Assembly: GCA_963753245.1 (NCBI GenBank)
Contig: CAVWBK010000010.1
Coordinates: 1 to 64,000, forward strand
From: VRUE01 sp963753245
Lineage (GTDB): Bacteria > Actinomycetota > Thermoleophilia > Solirubrobacterales > 70-9
DNA length: 64,000 nt
Reading direction: 5' to 3'
The position numbers were made by a program, and so were the translations under genes. The notes below the pieces were generated by a model. That model made no database searches. It was not told where the DNA came from and was given only the letters and a program-made list of their open reading frames with translations. The stretch's first letter is position 1. The number at the start of each line of letters is the position of its first letter. Positions 9,323-18,509 of this stretch are shown here, piece after piece.

Positions 9323-10455
9323 GCCACCGCCGCGACCGCGCAGCGGTCGAGTCGATCGATCACGTAGTCCTGAGCCTCCTCGGAGAGGTCCGGAAAGAGG
9401 GGAAGCAAGACGACGTCTCGGGCGGCGGCCTCGGTGTGTGGGAGATCGGCTCCCGAACTCGCGTAGGCGGCCTCGAGGTGGATCGCCATGATCCCGCGCC
9501 GGGTGGCGATCCCATCGGCATGGAGCAGACGCATCAGCTCCTCCGCGCCAACCGGGCTCTCCGAGTTGACCCTGATTGGGTAGGACTGCCAGGTCCGCGT
9601 CGCGTAGGGGGGGTCCTCGGGCACCTCGATCGATGCGATGCCCGCCAGGGCGGCCGAGTAGCGCTCGGCGAGGCGCCTGCGCTCGCTCAACACGGTGTCC
9701 AAGACGGCGAGCTGGCGCAGACCAACGGCGGCCTGCAGGTCGGTCATCCGCGCGTTCCAGCCGCGCTCGGGGTAGTGCTCGATGACCACGTCACGGGCCG
9801 CGTGTCGGGCAAGCGCCGATTGGTCCATCGCGTGCTGGCGCAGTCCGCGCAGGCGCTCGGCCAGCTCCGGATCATGGACCGCGATCATGCCGCCCTCCCC
9901 GCAGGTGATCACCTTGCGTGGGTGAAAGGAAAAGCAGGCGAGTGGGCCCAGCGAGCCGATTGGGCGACCCCGGTGCAGGGCGCCGATCGCACAGGCCGCA
10001 TCCTCGACCAAGATCAGGCCGTGACGCTCGGCGATCTCGGTGAAGCGGTCCATGTCAGCCGGCAGGCCGACCTGGTGGACGGGCATCACCGCTTTCGTAT
10101 TCGCCGTCAGCTTGCGCTCGACCGCGGCGGGGTCGAGGTTGTAGGTGATCGGATCGATGTCGGCGAAAACCGGAGTTGCTCCGCATTGCCAGACGGCATT
10201 CGCGGTCGCGATGAACGACAGCGAGGGAACGATCACCTCATCACCCGGACCAACCCCCGATGCGTAGAGGGCGAGCTGCAGCGCGGTGGTGCAACTGGTC
10301 GTGGCGACCGCGTCAGGGGCGCCGACGCGTCGGGCGAAGGCCTGCTCGAACTCCTGCACACGCGGGCCCTGGGTCAGCCAGCCCGAGGCGATCACCTCGG
10401 CCACGGCCTCGGCCTCCCCCCCACCGAACCACGGTTTGGCGAAGGGAACCTCCAT
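9319..10455 (-). CDS. DegT/DnrJ/EryC1/StrS-family aminotransferase
   Basis: About 378 residues from ATG 10455, chosen because it overlaps the upstream stop as TAATG and begins MEVPFAKPWFGGGEAEAVAE; a longer frame to 10527 has only an Arg-rich leader. Motifs are GWLTQGPRVQEFEQAF, TSCTTALQLALYASGVGPGD, EVIVPSLSFIATANAV, LVEDAACAIGA and CFSFHPRKVITCGEGGM, with the PLP Lys near residue 180. It is probably a keto-sugar aminotransferase for the same glycan as its operon partners. It is not a close copy of the enzyme at 6007, so the locus may make two amino sugars. Confidence 0.9.
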   Translation of the reverse strand: MEVPFAKPWFGGGEAEAVAEVIASGWLTQGPRVQEFEQAFARRVGAPDAVATTSCTTALQLALYASGVGPGDEVIVPSLSFIATANAVWQCGATPVFADIDPITYNLDPAAVERKLTANTKAVMPVHQVGLPADMDRFTEIAERHGLILVEDAACAIGALHRGRPIGSLGPLACFSFHPRKVITCGEGGMIAVHDPELAERLRGLRQHAMDQSALARHAARDVVIEHYPERGWNARMTDLQAAVGLRQLAVLDTVLSERRRLAERYSAALAGIASIEVPEDPPYATRTWQSYPIRVNSESPVGAEELMRLLHADGIATRRGIMAIHLEAAYASSGADLPHTEAAARDVVLLPLFPDLSEEAQDYVIDRLDRCAVAAVA

Positions 10456-11501
10456 TACCGCGGAGCCTCCGAGGAAAGCAGGGCGGCGGGCTCGGGGTGG
10501 GCGTTTGACTGACTTGCGCGCCACCACTGCACCAGCTGCGAGAGTCCCTCCTCGAGGTCAATCTCAGCCCGAAAACCGAGCGCTCTGCTCGCCGCAGAGG
10601 TGTCTGCAAGGCGCCGCGTCACCCCGTTGACGGCGCGCTCAGGGCCATACTCGATCGAGAGATCTGAGTCCATCACGCCGAGCAGGGTTTCGGCCAATTC
10701 ATTGAGGCTGGTCTCGACGCCGCTGGCGATGTTGAAGACGGCGTCGGTGAGATCGGCTTCCGCGGCCAGGACGTTGGCACGGGCGATATCGGGCACGCAG
10801 ACGAAGTCCATCGTCTGAGCGCCGTCGCCAAAGATCAAGGGCGGCTCGCCGCGGGAGATGCGCTCCATCCAGCGAACCAGAACCTCCGTATAGGCGCCGT
10901 AGACGTCCATCCGAGGGCCGTAGACATTGAAGTAGCGAAGCGCGACGTAGTCGAGGCCGCTCATCGCGTGGTAGCTGCGAAGCAATCCCTCGTTGAAGGT
11001 CTTGGCGGCGCCGTAGAGGGTGTCGTTTGCATACGGATGGTGGCGCTCGTCGGTGGGAAACTGCGTAGCGAGCCCGTAGACCGATGCTGAGGAGGCCGCG
11101 ATCAGCTTGCGCACGCCGGCGCTCGCGGCCGCCTCGATCACGTTGAAGCTGCCGTCGACGAGTACCTCCAGCGCCAGGCGGGGCTCCTCCGCGCACTGGG
11201 TGATACGGATCGCCGCCTGGTGAAAGACGATGTCAATGCCTCGCGAGAGCTCCTGCACGAGCTCGCGGTTTCGAACGTCGCCCTCGATCACGGTGACGTG
11301 TCCATTCTCAGCGGCCCACTCAAGGTTCTCCCGCCGGCCCCGAACGAAATTGTCCAAGACCACGATCTCCCCGGCGCCGCGCTCAACCAGCTGATCGACG
11401 AGGGTTGAGCCGATCGTGCCGGCGCCGCCGGTGACGAAGATTCGTCGATTCTTGATCAGGCCCTGCGAGCGCCTCGACTGTTGATCTGGTGTGGGGGTCA
11501 T
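10455..11501 (-). CDS. NAD-dependent nucleotide-sugar epimerase/dehydratase
   Basis: 348 residues of the extended short-chain dehydrogenase type. The Rossmann motif FVTGGAGTIGSTLVDQLVER is near the N-terminus. It is followed by VVLDNFVRGRRENLEWA, HQAAIRITQC, SSASVYG and the catalytic Tyr-Lys pair in DTLYGAAKTFNEGLLRSYH, then ALRYFNVYGPRMDVYGAYTE. This pattern fits UDP-glucose 4-epimerase/UDP-glucuronate epimerase-like enzymes that make nucleotide sugars. It heads the four-gene minus-strand operon ending at 7317; its stop overlaps the next start (TAATG). Confidence 0.9.
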   Translation of the reverse strand: MTPTPDQQSRRSQGLIKNRRIFVTGGAGTIGSTLVDQLVERGAGEIVVLDNFVRGRRENLEWAAENGHVTVIEGDVRNRELVQELSRGIDIVFHQAAIRITQCAEEPRLALEVLVDGSFNVIEAAASAGVRKLIAASSASVYGLATQFPTDERHHPYANDTLYGAAKTFNEGLLRSYHAMSGLDYVALRYFNVYGPRMDVYGAYTEVLVRWMERISRGEPPLIFGDGAQTMDFVCVPDIARANVLAAEADLTDAVFNIASGVETSLNELAETLLGVMDSDLSIEYGPERAVNGVTRRLADTSAASRALGFRAEIDLEEGLSQLVQWWRASQSNAHPEPAALLSSEAPR

Positions 11502-11530
11502 ATACCTTCCTCAGGGGAGCTTTTGGAGAA

Positions 11531-12463
11531 TCAACGGACGAGGGGGCGTTTCGTTTCCGCGCGCCAGCCAACTGATTTTTTCGCCCCCCCCCGCAACGGA
11601 GCGAGCATCCTGCCGCGTAGCTCGGCACGCACAAAGCGCCGAAAGGCGGGATCCTGAACGCGGGGGACACCGCGCAGGGCAGCGCTCAGGTAGCCGAACA
11701 GAAAGGCGACCCCGGAGAGGCCCCGTGGCCGCAGGCGGGCAACCTTCAGCGAGCGAAGCAATGACCACGCCAGGCCGTAGTGAAGGATCCAAGCGCATGC
11801 ACCGTGGCGGGCCCGGCCCCGCAGCTCACCATCGGCGCTGCCGTGGGGGCGATGATGGCGGGCGATCAGATCGGAGTAGGAGCGGGTCTCGTATCCGCGC
11901 ATGCGGAGATAGGTCTCATCAATCGTGTCCCAACCGAGACGCTCGGGGATGCCGCCGATCTCCTGCAGGCACTGGCGACGAAATAGCTTCACCGCACCGT
12001 GGACGTGATAGGCGGGAATCGGAATCATCTTCCAGCCGTCACGATCGGGCTCCAGCAGCCTCCCCCCCGCCAGACCGAGCCGCTTCTCAGCCTCGAGGCG
12101 CTCGATCAGCGTTTCAAACCAATTGCCGGGAATCTCGACGTCTCCGTCGAGCTTTCCCACGTAGTCATATTGCCGCCACGTCGCCCGCTCGAGACCAACG
12201 TTGAAGGCGTGGGCCTCGCGCGCCAGGGCGAGGTTGTCAGATCCGGGCGGCGCCGCCGCCGCCTCAATCACCGTGAGGAAGTCGAGTTCATGCTCCAGGC
12301 GGCGAGCGACAACCAGGGTCTCGTCTCTTGAGCCGTCATCGACGATCAGCCAACGATCGGGGCGCCGCGACTGCGAGGCCACCGAGTGCGCGGTGCGCTG
12401 GAGGTTGGCAGCCTCGTTGTAGACCGGGCTGATCAGCAGGAGTGTTCCGTCGGCGGCGCTCAT
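11531..12463 (-). CDS. Glycosyltransferase family 2
   Basis: About 310 residues from ATG 12463, chosen because the longer frame adds only an Arg-rich decapeptide. A GT-A domain is visible: LLISPVYNEAANLQRTAHSV, RWLIVDDGSRDETL, the metal-binding DxD in YVGKLDGDVEIPGNWFE, and LGWDTIDETYLRMRGYE. The C-terminal 100 residues are basic with a short hydrophobic stretch (LSGVAFLFGYLSAALRG) that may associate with the membrane. It is divergent from the Wzz-Wzy fusion gene at 12592, with about 130 bp between them. Confidence 0.87.
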   Translation of the reverse strand: MSAADGTLLLISPVYNEAANLQRTAHSVASQSRRPDRWLIVDDGSRDETLVVARRLEHELDFLTVIEAAAAPPGSDNLALAREAHAFNVGLERATWRQYDYVGKLDGDVEIPGNWFETLIERLEAEKRLGLAGGRLLEPDRDGWKMIPIPAYHVHGAVKLFRRQCLQEIGGIPERLGWDTIDETYLRMRGYETRSYSDLIARHHRPHGSADGELRGRARHGACAWILHYGLAWSLLRSLKVARLRPRGLSGVAFLFGYLSAALRGVPRVQDPAFRRFVRAELRGRMLAPLRGGAKKSVGWRAETKRPLVR

Positions 12464-12591
12464 CCGAGAAAAGCAACGTCTGGGGCGGGGCACGGCTTGC
12501 GATCACCTCACCTTTGTCATTTACGAGGAAGCGCGAGGCCCCCTTCGTCGTTGATCCAACGGTGCCCGGCGCGGAGTCGGCCCAAGTTCGA

Positions 12592-14808
12592 ATGCCAATC
12601 CAGAACCCGAACCCATGGCTCGCACGCCGGCGCAGGCTGGTTGTGTTCGCGCTGGCGAGCGCCGTCGTTGCGCTGATCGCCGCGGCCTTTAGCGTTTTCA
12701 GCTTCAGCCTGCTGCCACCAAAGATCCAGATGCGTCCGCTTCAACCCGCCGGCGCGGCGACCAATGCGGTGGTAAAGCTCGACCCCGCGATTCCACTCGA
12801 TACCGGGGCCGCCTTTGAATCGCAAACAAAGCGCGCGGCCCTGGTCGCAAATGTGATGGCCAGCCCACCGATCGTCAATCGGGTTGCTCATCTCGTTGGT
12901 CTCGAAGCAAACCGCATCGCCGCGACCGTTGAGGCAGACGAAAGCGTCCCGCGAGACTTCATCGAACCAAACAGTGAGCGTCGGGCCAACCAGATCCTGC
13001 TCTCCCACGATCCCTACAAGCTCGACATTCAGCCGCAGCCCAACGTGCCGGTGCTCGACATCTTCACCCAGGCGCCATCGGTCGGCCAGGCAGAACAGCT
13101 CGCCAACGCATCGGTCAAAGCAGCAAACGCATATCTCAGCGGCGTGGCCGCCCAGCACCACGTCGGCGCAAGCCCGCCGGTCACTTTGAAGCAACTCGGA
13201 AGCGCTCGCGGCGCCGCCCTGGACCCCACGGCTCCGCTGAAAATCGCGGCGCTCACCTTGGTGGTCGTCTTCGCGATCACGTTCGGGTTACTCAACCTGC
13301 TTGCCGAGATCCGGCGCGGCTGGCTGCGGGCGGGTCGATCATTCAATCCGCTGCGCCCAGACAGCGATCAGGGTCTGGGAGCGAGCTCCCCGGTCCGCAG
13401 CCAGATCGACGACTGGCCGCACACGACGCGGATTCTTCCCTGGCTGCTCGCCGGCTTCATCGCGATGCTCTGGCTGGTGCCGGTCAACGCAATCTGGATT
13501 CAGGCCTCCCTGCCGGTCGACCTCAAACTCGACCGACTGGTGATTCCGGTGATCGTCGTCGTCTGGCTGCTGGCGCTCGCCGCGGGCAGACAGCGCGCCC
13601 CCCGCTGGCACTTCACCCGGATCCACGCGGCGATCGCCCTCTTCGTGGCCGTGGCGTTCCTCAGTGTCGTACTCAACGCCGCCTACCTCAATCAGACCCT
13701 GGAGCTCGGTGTCTCGATCAAAAAGCTGCTGCTGCTGACCGCGTTCTTTTCGATCTTCCTGGTTGTCGCGAGCGTCGTGCGTCCGAGTGAGGTCCGTGCA
13801 TTCATGACCTTCACCCTGGTCCTGGGGACGATCTGCGCGGTCGGGGTTCTCTGGGAGTACCGATTCGGAACCGACCTGTTCTACAGCTGGGCATCCAAGC
13901 TACTGCCTGGCTTTTTCCACATAGAAGCCGCCAACACCAGTGCCGATGAAATCGGCCGACCGGAAGTGATCGGCCCAGCAGACGTCAGCCTCGAGGTAGT
14001 GGCGATGCTGTCGATGGCGCTGCCGATCGCCGTGGTGAGGCTGATGCACTCCGCTCGAACCCGTGAGCGCGTCCTCTGCGGATTGGCGATCTGCATTCTG
14101 CTCGGGGCGATGATCGCCACCTACCGAAAGAGTGCGCTGCTGGCTCCGGCCACGGTCTTCTTGATCATCGCCTACTTCCGGCGTCGCGAGCTGCTCCGAC
14201 TGGCGCCGGTTGGCGCGATAGTTCTGGTCGCCATACCGGTCCTCGCCCCCCATGCGCTGGGATCGATCGTGGAAGAGTTCCAGCCCAACCACCTCGGCGT
14301 CGGAACCGTCGATGATCGGGTCTCCGACTACGACGCGGTCAGGCCCGATCTGCTCAGCCACCCCGCCTTTGGGCGCGGCTACGGCTCCTATGAGCACACC
14401 AGCTACAGAATTCTCGACAACGACATCTTGATGCGGGTCGTTGAGACCGGCCTGATCGGTCTCGCCGCGTTCATCTTGATGCTCATTCTGATCATCGCCG
14501 CCGCCGCTCCAATCATTCGCAAGCGCGATCGGTCGCGCGCCCCCCCGGCCCTCGCGGTCGCCGCGGCCACGGGTGCCTTCCTGGTCCTCTCGGCCCTCTT
14601 CGACATCATGTCGTTTCCGCAGACCCCCTACCTGCTGATGGTGCTCGCGGGTCTGCTTGCGGTCGTCAGCCGCTCCGGTGATCAGCCCTGGCCGAGACCC
14701 CAACAAACGGCCCTGGCCGACCCCTGGCGGCACCCTGTGGAGGTTCCCCCGCCCCCCGATCCGAGCTTGCCGACGATCCCCTCGGCGGTTTCGGGGGCGC
14801 GACGATGA
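12592..14808 (+). CDS. Wzz-like/O-antigen-polymerase fusion membrane protein
   Basis: 738 residues from ATG 12592; the frame stays open to 12442 but would run into the divergent gene. Residues about 12-35 are a membrane helix (LVVFALASAVVALIAAAFSV). Residues 36-220 form an extracytoplasmic region closely resembling the two Wzz-like proteins at 19671 and 20421 (PNVPVLDIFTQAPSVGQAEQ and LANASVKAANAYL). A second helix is APLKIAALTLVVVFAITFGL. Residues about 270-710 are a multi-pass O-antigen ligase/polymerase-type domain (Wzy_C), including YRKSALLAPATVFLIIAYF, LLSHPAFGRGYGSYEHTSYR and VETGLIGLAAFILML. One chain thus joins a chain-length-determinant module to a polymerase module. It overlaps the next glycosyltransferase start by ATGA. 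Confidence 0.85.
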   Translation: MPIQNPNPWLARRRRLVVFALASAVVALIAAAFSVFSFSLLPPKIQMRPLQPAGAATNAVVKLDPAIPLDTGAAFESQTKRAALVANVMASPPIVNRVAHLVGLEANRIAATVEADESVPRDFIEPNSERRANQILLSHDPYKLDIQPQPNVPVLDIFTQAPSVGQAEQLANASVKAANAYLSGVAAQHHVGASPPVTLKQLGSARGAALDPTAPLKIAALTLVVVFAITFGLLNLLAEIRRGWLRAGRSFNPLRPDSDQGLGASSPVRSQIDDWPHTTRILPWLLAGFIAMLWLVPVNAIWIQASLPVDLKLDRLVIPVIVVVWLLALAAGRQRAPRWHFTRIHAAIALFVAVAFLSVVLNAAYLNQTLELGVSIKKLLLLTAFFSIFLVVASVVRPSEVRAFMTFTLVLGTICAVGVLWEYRFGTDLFYSWASKLLPGFFHIEAANTSADEIGRPEVIGPADVSLEVVAMLSMALPIAVVRLMHSARTRERVLCGLAICILLGAMIATYRKSALLAPATVFLIIAYFRRRELLRLAPVGAIVLVAIPVLAPHALGSIVEEFQPNHLGVGTVDDRVSDYDAVRPDLLSHPAFGRGYGSYEHTSYRILDNDILMRVVETGLIGLAAFILMLILIIAAAAPIIRKRDRSRAPPALAVAAATGAFLVLSALFDIMSFPQTPYLLMVLAGLLAVVSRSGDQPWPRPQQTALADPWRHPVEVPPPPDPSLPTIPSAVSGARR

Positions 14809-16037
14809 CCTCAACGCTGAGCGAGGATCCGGTCGATCTGGCCCAGGCCGATTCCGAACCCCAACTCAACGACGAGTGGGTCGTGGTGATCGCCGGCACC
14901 TCCTGGGATGGCGTCTGGCAGTCAGAGCGCCATCTCGCCTTGCAGCTTGCCCGCCGCCTCCCGGTGCTCTGGGTCGACCCCCCGATCTCCTACCTCAGCC
15001 CACTCCGAGACCGGGTTGCGACCCAGGCGGTGCGCGAACCCCGACTCCGTCGCGTCGCTCCCAACATTCTCCGCCTCAGCCCGATCACCGTCCCCGGGGT
15101 CAGCCGGCCGTTTCTGCGCGAGATCGCGGTTCGCCAGGCCCGCTCGAGGGTGCGCCACACCGTCGAGCGCCTCGGCGCCCGAGTCCACAGCACGATCGTC
15201 GCCTCGGTCAGCGACATGCTCGACGCACTGCCGGGCGCCCAGCGGGTCTTTTACGGCACCGATGATTTCGCCGCGGGAGCGCGCCTGACCGGCACCGATG
15301 CCCGCTGGCTGCAGCAGAGCACCGAGCGCCAGTTGAGTCGCGCCGACGTGGTGGTGGTGACATCGCCGGCGCTGAAGGAGAAGTGGTCGCTGTTTCGAGC
15401 GGAGATCAGCGTGATCCCCAACGGCTGTGATGCGAGTCGCTTCGCCACGGTGGACCGGGTGAGGCGACCCTCAGATGTCCACATCCCCGCCCCGATTGCC
15501 GGCTTCGTCGGACACATTTCTGAGCGCATCGATCTCTCGATGCTCGCGGCGGTGGCCGCCACCGGCACCTCACTGCTTTTGGTTGGACCACCCCAGCCGT
15601 CCTTTGATCTCTCGAAGCTGGGGCCGCTTCTTGAACTACCGAATGTGCAGTGGGTTGGAGGCAAGCCCTTCGAGGAGCTGCCCTCCTACCTGCAGGTGGT
15701 TGACGTCGGCCTGACGCCCTACGTGCAATCGGACTTCAACAGCGCGAGCTTCCCGCTGAAGACCCTCGAGTACCTCGCCGCCGGACGCCCGGCGGTTGTC
15801 AGCGACCTTCCCGCACACCGCTGGCTTCAGAGCCCGGATGTGACGATCGCCGCCAATCCAGAGCAATTCGCCAGCCAGACCCGTGCCCTGCTCGACGCCG
15901 GGCGCCGCCCAGAGCAGGTGCGGGCAAGAATGGCCTTCGCCGAGGCTCACTCCTGGCAGGCGCGCGCGGCGGATATCTACGAGCTCCTCGGGCTCAATGA
16001 TGCGCTCGCTGGCAACGCGAAACCAGATCCCAGTTAG
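14805..16037 (+). CDS. GT-B glycosyltransferase
   Basis: 410 residues. The N-terminal half contains IAGTSWDGVWQSERHLALQL and RRLPVLWVDPP. The middle has FYGTDDFAAGARLTG and DVVVVTSPALKEKW, and the C-terminal half has ISVIPNGCDASRF, GFVGHISERIDLSMLAAVAA and the donor-site region FPLKTLEYLAAGRPAVVSDL. The arrangement is that of family 1/4-type transferases found in teichuronic/capsular glycan loci. It is translationally coupled to the Wzz-Wzy fusion gene (ATGA at 14805-14808), implying joint production. Confidence 0.88.
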   Translation: MTSTLSEDPVDLAQADSEPQLNDEWVVVIAGTSWDGVWQSERHLALQLARRLPVLWVDPPISYLSPLRDRVATQAVREPRLRRVAPNILRLSPITVPGVSRPFLREIAVRQARSRVRHTVERLGARVHSTIVASVSDMLDALPGAQRVFYGTDDFAAGARLTGTDARWLQQSTERQLSRADVVVVTSPALKEKWSLFRAEISVIPNGCDASRFATVDRVRRPSDVHIPAPIAGFVGHISERIDLSMLAAVAATGTSLLLVGPPQPSFDLSKLGPLLELPNVQWVGGKPFEELPSYLQVVDVGLTPYVQSDFNSASFPLKTLEYLAAGRPAVVSDLPAHRWLQSPDVTIAANPEQFASQTRALLDAGRRPEQVRARMAFAEAHSWQARAADIYELLGLNDALAGNAKPDPS

Positions 16038-16159
16038 GGCGCGCCTCTCCGAGGAGCTGTTGCTGCGATCGCCCGCTGCGCAGGCCGATTCAGCGGTCAG
16101 CCGGCTGGCGGGCGCCTCGCGAAGCACCGAGATTTGGTGACCCTCGCTCGACGTCCATA

Positions 16160-17714
16160 TCAGGACTCTGCCAGCACGGCCCCACCCAGGCGACCAACGA
16201 AGAGTCGGCTCGGGAGGATGCGGCGGATCACCGCGTTGAGGTCATGGGCGCGGGCCGGGAACCAGGCCCGCAGGGCCACCATGTATGCGACCACGCCGGC
16301 AATCCCAACTCCGGCCACCTGCAGGAGCACCGGCGCATCGATCGTGCTCATGCCCCAAATCGACGGGCAGGGCGATGGCAACAAGGGCCCCGCAGGCCAA
16401 TATCGCCGGCGCCAGATCGTGCCAGAGGACCAGCAGCGCCTTTCGGGCCTTGACGCGTAGGAGCACGATGTAGGCGACTCCGAGGAAGGTCGTGTGCACG
16501 ACCGAGCCGGCGATCGCCACCGCCGCCAGGCCCAGATGGGCGACGGCGAGGACGGCGCCGACGTAGACGACGAAATGCGCGACGCCGTATCCGAGCAGCG
16601 CCCGAGCCCGCCCCGCCGCCATCAGCGCCGAGCCGCAGGAGTTGATCGCCATGGTCGTGGCTCCACCGAGCGCCAGTATCTGGGTCGGGAGCACGGCGGG
16701 CTCCCAGGCCGCTCCAAAGAGCCAGGGGATGACCAGCGGCGCGAGGATGACGAGCAACGCCAGCAGCGGATAGACGGCAACCGCCAGAAGCTGAATCATG
16801 CGCTGGCGCAGGGCGAGCAGCTCCTCGGTCCCGGCGGTACGGGCCAAGACCGGGAAGGCAATCTGAGACATGGCGACCGCGACCTTTCCCTGGTATTCGA
16901 CCGCAAGCTGATAGCCGCGCCAGTAGAAACCCGCCTGCGCGGGACCGAGGATCGAGCCGATCACCGCGTAATCGCCGTTGCGAAATCCCGTCCAGGCCAC
17001 CGTGGCCAGCGCGGCCGGACCACCGTAGGGAAGGAGGTCGCGGACCTCCTTCGGCCGCCACCAGGGAAGCGGAATCGGGGCGAAGCACAGGGCAATCGCG
17101 AGCGCCAGGGCACTCCCCGCCATGCTTCCAAAGACCAACGCGGGTGCGTCCAGCCCGATGATCGCCAGCCCGACCGTGGCCAGCGCTCTGGTCGCATTGA
17201 GGCTCAGTTCGACGATGCTGATCCGGCGAAAGTCAAGCCGCCGGCGCAGCAGCGCCATGGGTAGGGCATAGATCGCGCCGAGCAGAAAGTAGGGCGTCGT
17301 TGCGATCATCAGCAGCTCGGTCTGCTCGCCAAATAGTGGCTTCATCACCAAGACCGCGACCACCACGGTGAGCGCGGCGAGCACGAGGCTTCCCAACACG
17401 GTCATCGCGAGGCCGGCCTGCAGGTGATCGCGGCTGATCGTTTTGCGTTGGACGAGGGCCCCCCCGACGCCCTCCATCGGCATCATCAGTCCGAGTTCCT
17501 GGACTATCCCGATCACGGCAAAGATTCCGAAGGCCGCCGGCGGAATCATCCGCGCAACGACGACCATCGAGGCGAAGAGGACGACCTCGATCGTGATCCG
17601 CGCGTAGGCGATCCAGCGCAGTTCGGCGGCCGCGACCTGGGTTAGATCATCGTTGGAGCGAACATCGTCGGAGTGCTGCTCTCCCATCGCGTCGATCGGC
17701 GCTCCTCCCTCCAT
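16160..17714 (-). pseudogene. Polysaccharide flippase (Wzx/MATE-like), C-terminally frameshifted
   Basis: The main frame (ATG 17714, alternatively ATG 17687 behind a GGAGGGAGGAG) encodes about 460 residues with 12 or so hydrophobic helices and the polysaccharide transporter pattern AARMIPPAAFGIFAVIG-like start, GGALVQRKTISRDHLQAGLA and GSILGPAQAGFYWRGYQLA. After ALVAIALPVDLG the frame turns into hydrophilic nonsense. The adjacent frame instead continues MSTIDAPVLLQVAGVGIAGV, VAYMVALRAWFPARAHDLNA and stops at 16160. The junction is a GGGG run (plus-strand CCCC 16353-16356); removing one base restores the last helices. The protein would flip the lipid-linked repeat unit. As given, the last membrane segments are lost, so it is either damaged or mis-sequenced. 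Confidence 0.8.
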
Positions 17715-17724
17715 CAAGGTCCAC

Positions 17725-18474
17725 TCAAAGCTCGCGGATCACGCGGGCCGGATTGCCCGCGGCGATGACCCCGGCGGGAACCATGCCGGTGACGACCGAG
17801 CCTGCGCCGATCACGGAATCGGCGCCGATCGTCGCGCCCTTGAGAATCCGCACTCCCATCCCGACGAATACGTTGTCGCCAATCTCAACCGCCGCGGTTT
17901 TCTGCGTTCCGGCCTTGCGCCGGGCGGGATCGAGGTCGTGAAAGTCGCTGTCGAAGATTTCGACATGGGCGCCGAAGAGGCCGTCGCGTCCGATTCGAAT
18001 CCCGGCTCCCTCGCTCTTGATCATCAGGTTGTTGTTGAACTCGGTGCGATCGCCGACCTCGATCAGAGCGGTTTCGCTGCTCACCTCCAGGTGGCAATAA
18101 CCGGTGTAGAACTGGGGTGAGGCCTTCCAGCCAAACTGGACACCCTGCCCGAGCTGAATCTCACCCGGACCGATGAACAGGGCGGGTTGCAGGATCAGCG
18201 GCGATCCACCGAGTGGCCTGCAACTCGAAAGTGCCCGGTATTTCCAGACCCGTGGGCGCTGCGAGAGGCTCTCAAGCGCCGAACGCCCGAGGCGCCGGCC
18301 GATCCCGGCCAGCGCCGAGCTCGGAGGCTGGAGCGCCGCCGCCCCGCGAGGCTCCGCCTCGCGCTCAGCCCGGGGCTGCTCGACCCGATCGGCGACGGGT
18401 GGCCCTGCGGTCTCATCGGTGCGGGACATCTGTTCGAAATCAACGCTGCTGCCCGGCATCAGCTTCCGATCCAT
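17725..18474 (-). CDS. Hexapeptide-repeat acyltransferase (maltose O-acetyltransferase type)
   Basis: About 249 residues from ATG 18474, chosen because the upstream glycosyltransferase gene ends at 18510. The first 80 residues are Arg/Pro/Ala-rich and without recognisable structure. The remainder is a left-handed beta-helix: IGPGEIQLGQGVQFGWKASP, FNNNLMIKSEGAGIRIGRDG, LFGAHVEIFDSDFHDLDP (the His-containing acetyl-CoA active-site loop), VFVGMGVRILKGATIGADSV and IAAGNPARVIREL. It probably O-acetylates a sugar of the polysaccharide. It lies 10 bp upstream of the flippase gene on the same strand. Confidence 0.85.
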   Translation of the reverse strand: MDRKLMPGSSVDFEQMSRTDETAGPPVADRVEQPRAEREAEPRGAAALQPPSSALAGIGRRLGRSALESLSQRPRVWKYRALSSCRPLGGSPLILQPALFIGPGEIQLGQGVQFGWKASPQFYTGYCHLEVSSETALIEVGDRTEFNNNLMIKSEGAGIRIGRDGLFGAHVEIFDSDFHDLDPARRKAGTQKTAAVEIGDNVFVGMGVRILKGATIGADSVIGAGSVVTGMVPAGVIAAGNPARVIREL

Positions 18475-18509
18475 GCCAAGCACCGAAGCGGCGAAAACCG
18501 GGCCTCGCC

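Noticed and set aside
9436..10512. Plus-strand 358-residue ORF opposite the DegT aminotransferase
   Set aside because: Low-complexity His/Arg/Gly-rich translation without motifs; antisense shadow.
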